Source of the DNA: Jingweiarchaeum tengchongense
Lineage (GTDB): Archaea > Nanobdellota > Nanobdellia > Jingweiarchaeales > Jingweiarchaeaceae
Direction of reading: 5' to 3'
Assembly (NCBI GenBank): GCA_038874075.1
Contig: JAVZDD010000012.1
Span: 1 to 18,218, forward strand
DNA length: 18,218 bases
In this document: positions 16,608-18,218 of the stretch, piece after piece
How positions within the stretch are numbered: the first letter of the stretch is position 1
How the letters are laid out: each line of letters begins with the position of its first letter
Position numbers and translations under genes: made by a program
The notes under the pieces: model-generated
Told to the model about the DNA's origin: nothing
The model's database searches: none
The model's input: the letters and a program-made list of their open reading frames with translations, nothing else

Positions 16608-16853
16608 CTTTTGAATTTGATAAGAGATTGAGTGGGGCCTTTCAAAATAAGAAAATACAAAAAATTGTATTCAAGTTAGAAATATGAAAATTGCGTTGCT
16701 GAAATTAAAGTCAAATTAAGAATCGAAAAATGTTTGAGAGAGGAGGTGAACTAAAAGTTAGAAGTTTTAAATTTAAAAAGTCATATGAATAACAGGTGTA
16801 GAAGTTTTGAAGGGCCTTAAAATAAAAATTTGTTTTGTAGGAGGTGGATTGAA
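16608..16853 (+). other. Intergenic region between regulator and binding protein
   Basis: These 246 bases hold an AT-rich hairpin, AATACAA paired with TTGTATT (16654-16671, loop of four A), that may weakly end or slow transcription. A strong ribosome site AGGAGGTGA at 16741-16749 has no start codon at the right distance. It lies inside a 20-codon frame (16730-16792) that itself has no ribosome site. Similar words recur on both sides (GGGCCTT followed by AAAATAA near 16636 and 16813). I see no convincing promoter. Confidence 0.4.
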
Positions 16854-17798
16854 ATGAAAAAGTTCTTAATACCTGTGATATTAGTTTTAATTTTCGGACT
16901 TAGTAGCATAGGTTTGGCAGAATATCATATTTACTTTGTCTCGCATGGTGGCCCATCGGATCCTTTTTGGGTTACTGTCATTAAAGGAGTTAATGAGGCT
17001 GCAAGTCAATTTGGTGTGAAAGTAACATACCTTGCACCGACTGTATACTCTCTTAATACCTTCCTTAACGATTTGGATAATGCTATATCAGCAAAACCAG
17101 ATGGTTTAATTGTAACAATGATTGATGCAACTGCAGAAACAGCTCCGCTCGACAGAGCTATTGCTGAAGGGATACCAGTAATTGCAGTTAATGTTCCAGA
17201 TCCACGACCAGCACCAAAAGCTGTCCCTTATTTGCTTTATATCGGAGATAGCGAATACCTTGCTGGCCAAACAGCTGCCCGATATGCTTTATCACAATTC
17301 AAGATAGTCAGGGCGGTTGTAGCAAGTCATGAAATTACAAATGAAGGACTTTTAATGCGAACAGCTGGTATAGAAGATATTCTTGGTCAATACCATATAC
17401 CATGTGCTGTTTTAAATATTACAACCAATCCTATAACTGCTGAGTCAGTGCTTGAAGCATATTTAAAATCTCATCCAGACACAAATATGATATTCACATT
17501 AGGACCATTAGGAACATCTCCAGCTGTGCAAGTTGTTAAAAATATGGGTTTAGAGAATAAAGTTAAGATAGGTGGTTTTGATCTAACAGATCAGTTATTA
17601 AATTGGGTAAAAGATGGAACTATACTCTACACGATAGATCAACAACAATACCTTCAAGGTTATCTGTCAGTAGAATTCATGTATTTCTATCTGAAACATG
17701 ATCTAATTCCAGTAGGTTCAGTCTTAACAGGACCATTTGTTATCACAAAAGCAAACGTTGATAAAGTTGAACAAAGTGTTAAAGATGGCTTTAGATAG
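16854..17798 (+). CDS. Sugar-binding protein, CUT2 (ribose/xylose) type, without adjacent permease
   Basis: This secreted protein of 314 residues binds a monosaccharide for a CUT2 importer. A signal peptide (MKKFLIPVILVLIFGLSSIG, then LA) is followed by a type I periplasmic-binding-protein fold: HGGPSDPFWVTVIKGVNEAA near residues 31-50, DGLIVTMIDATAE near 83, GIPVIAVNVPDP near 106, and KIGGFDLTDQLLNWVKDGTI near 240. There is no lipobox. ATG at 16854 follows a perfect AGGAGGTG at 16839-16846; an upstream TTG at 16830 would include the ribosome site in the gene. No permease or ATPase gene follows; an IS starts 296 nt downstream. The nearest partner of the same class is the permease/ATPase pair at 3958-5675, which has no binding protein. 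Confidence 0.93.
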   Translation: MKKFLIPVILVLIFGLSSIGLAEYHIYFVSHGGPSDPFWVTVIKGVNEAASQFGVKVTYLAPTVYSLNTFLNDLDNAISAKPDGLIVTMIDATAETAPLDRAIAEGIPVIAVNVPDPRPAPKAVPYLLYIGDSEYLAGQTAARYALSQFKIVRAVVASHEITNEGLLMRTAGIEDILGQYHIPCAVLNITTNPITAESVLEAYLKSHPDTNMIFTLGPLGTSPAVQVVKNMGLENKVKIGGFDLTDQLLNWVKDGTILYTIDQQQYLQGYLSVEFMYFYLKHDLIPVGSVLTGPFVITKANVDKVEQSVKDGFR

Positions 17799-18094
17799 AG
17801 ATTAACTTTCTACCCTTTGTTGAAAAGCAAGGAATGCAAAATTAAAAACAGCGTCTGAAGAAGTATAATTGTAAAAAGGGAAGATACCCGAAGAGATCCA
17901 AAACATACCCTGCCATCTTGGTTTAAAGAATTTTAGAACAACAAAATTTTATACCCTGATGGCAGGAGGTTGTGGGGTGATGGTCAAAAAAAGAATTGAG
18001 TAATCTCAAACTATGTAAGAAGTTATAAACATGCCAGTCCATATCTAAAGAAATCAATTCTAACATGAACAAAGCTGTATAATACAATATTCTC
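17799..18094 (+). other. Region between binding-protein gene and second IS copy
   Basis: No gene is seen here. An inverted repeat of 9 bp, CCTGCCATC (17909-17917) and GATGGCAGG (17958-17966), encloses a 40-nt AT-rich loop with its own self-complementary part (AAAATTT-like). The word ATACCC occurs three times, near 17884, 17905 and 17951. The stem ends at a strong AGGAGG ribosome site (17964-17969), followed by GTG at 17977 and ATG at 17980 which open only a handful of codons before TAA. It may be an RNA element plus the stub of a lost downstream gene, or a stabilising hairpin after the binding-protein gene. Confidence 0.4.
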
Positions 18095-18218
18095 ACTCAT
18101 GTGCGTGAATGTGACAAAGAATGTTAAGATTAGACTTACAGTTCTTTGACAAGCAAGATTCTATTGAAAAGCCGATCACATTTGACTTAGAATATTCCTA
18201 TCAACAAAAACCTAAGGA
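18095..18218 (+). mobile_element. Insertion sequence, right copy (start only, inverted relative to left copy)
   Basis: The visible 124 bases are identical to the complement of 7083-7206. The segment starts at the IS terminus and ends at the ribosome site of the transposase gene, so the gene itself lies beyond the window. Orientation is opposite to the left copy, giving inverted flanks to the 10.9-kb segment between them. Whether this copy has an intact transposase cannot be seen. Confidence 0.85.

Noticed and set aside
7207..18094. Active composite transposon
   Set aside because: The left transposase is broken and no target duplication is visible; inverted copies alone also fit simple recombination, so mobility is not claimed.

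Overview
The window is AT-rich bacterial DNA, most likely from a low-GC thermophile or mesophile of the Thermotogota. The reasons are: two sugar-binding proteins with ordinary (non-lipoprotein) signal peptides, very strong AGGAGGTG-type ribosome binding sites, several sugar ABC transporters close together, a transketolase split into two subunits, and archaeal-looking enzymes inside a bacterial operon. The genus cannot be fixed from the sequence alone (a Petrotoga-like or Pseudothermotoga-like organism would fit).

Left block (1-5690, all minus strand) is one tight operon. Read in its direction of transcription it is: CUT2 (ribose/xylose-type) ABC permease, single-domain CUT2 ATPase, archaeal-type glyceraldehyde-3-phosphate dehydrogenase, archaeal-type phosphoglycerate kinase, transketolase N-terminal subunit, transketolase C-terminal subunit (cut by the left window edge). 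Gaps are 1-45 nt. Together the enzymes could carry a phosphorylated sugar through a transketolase step to glyceraldehyde-3-phosphate and on to 3-phosphoglycerate with ATP gain. The transporter lacks its binding protein here.

Middle block (about 5770-7206) is decayed mobile DNA: a DDE transposase gene on the minus strand broken by several frameshifts, beside an unidentified plus-strand frame with one internal TGA.

Right block (7270-17798, all plus strand) begins with a CUT1 transporter (binding protein, two permeases, MalK/UgpC-type ATPase) followed, with overlapping genes, by a PHP-domain (CehA/McbA-like) metallohydrolase and a large GH38-like (DUF5054-type) protein. Both enzymes lack signal peptides, so oligosaccharide import followed by cytoplasmic cleavage is likely. 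Next come a LacI-family repressor with a perfect 14-bp palindromic operator just before its own start, and a lone CUT2 binding protein with no permease or ATPase after it.

At 18095 a second copy of the insertion sequence starts, in inverted orientation; its visible 124 bases are identical to the complement of 7083-7206. The 10.9-kb plus-strand segment is therefore flanked by inverted IS copies. Inverting it would place the orphan CUT2 binding protein directly upstream of the orphan CUT2 permease/ATPase, on the same strand. The best overall hypothesis is that one sugar-utilisation locus was split by IS-mediated inversion. No rRNA, tRNA or CRISPR array was recognised.
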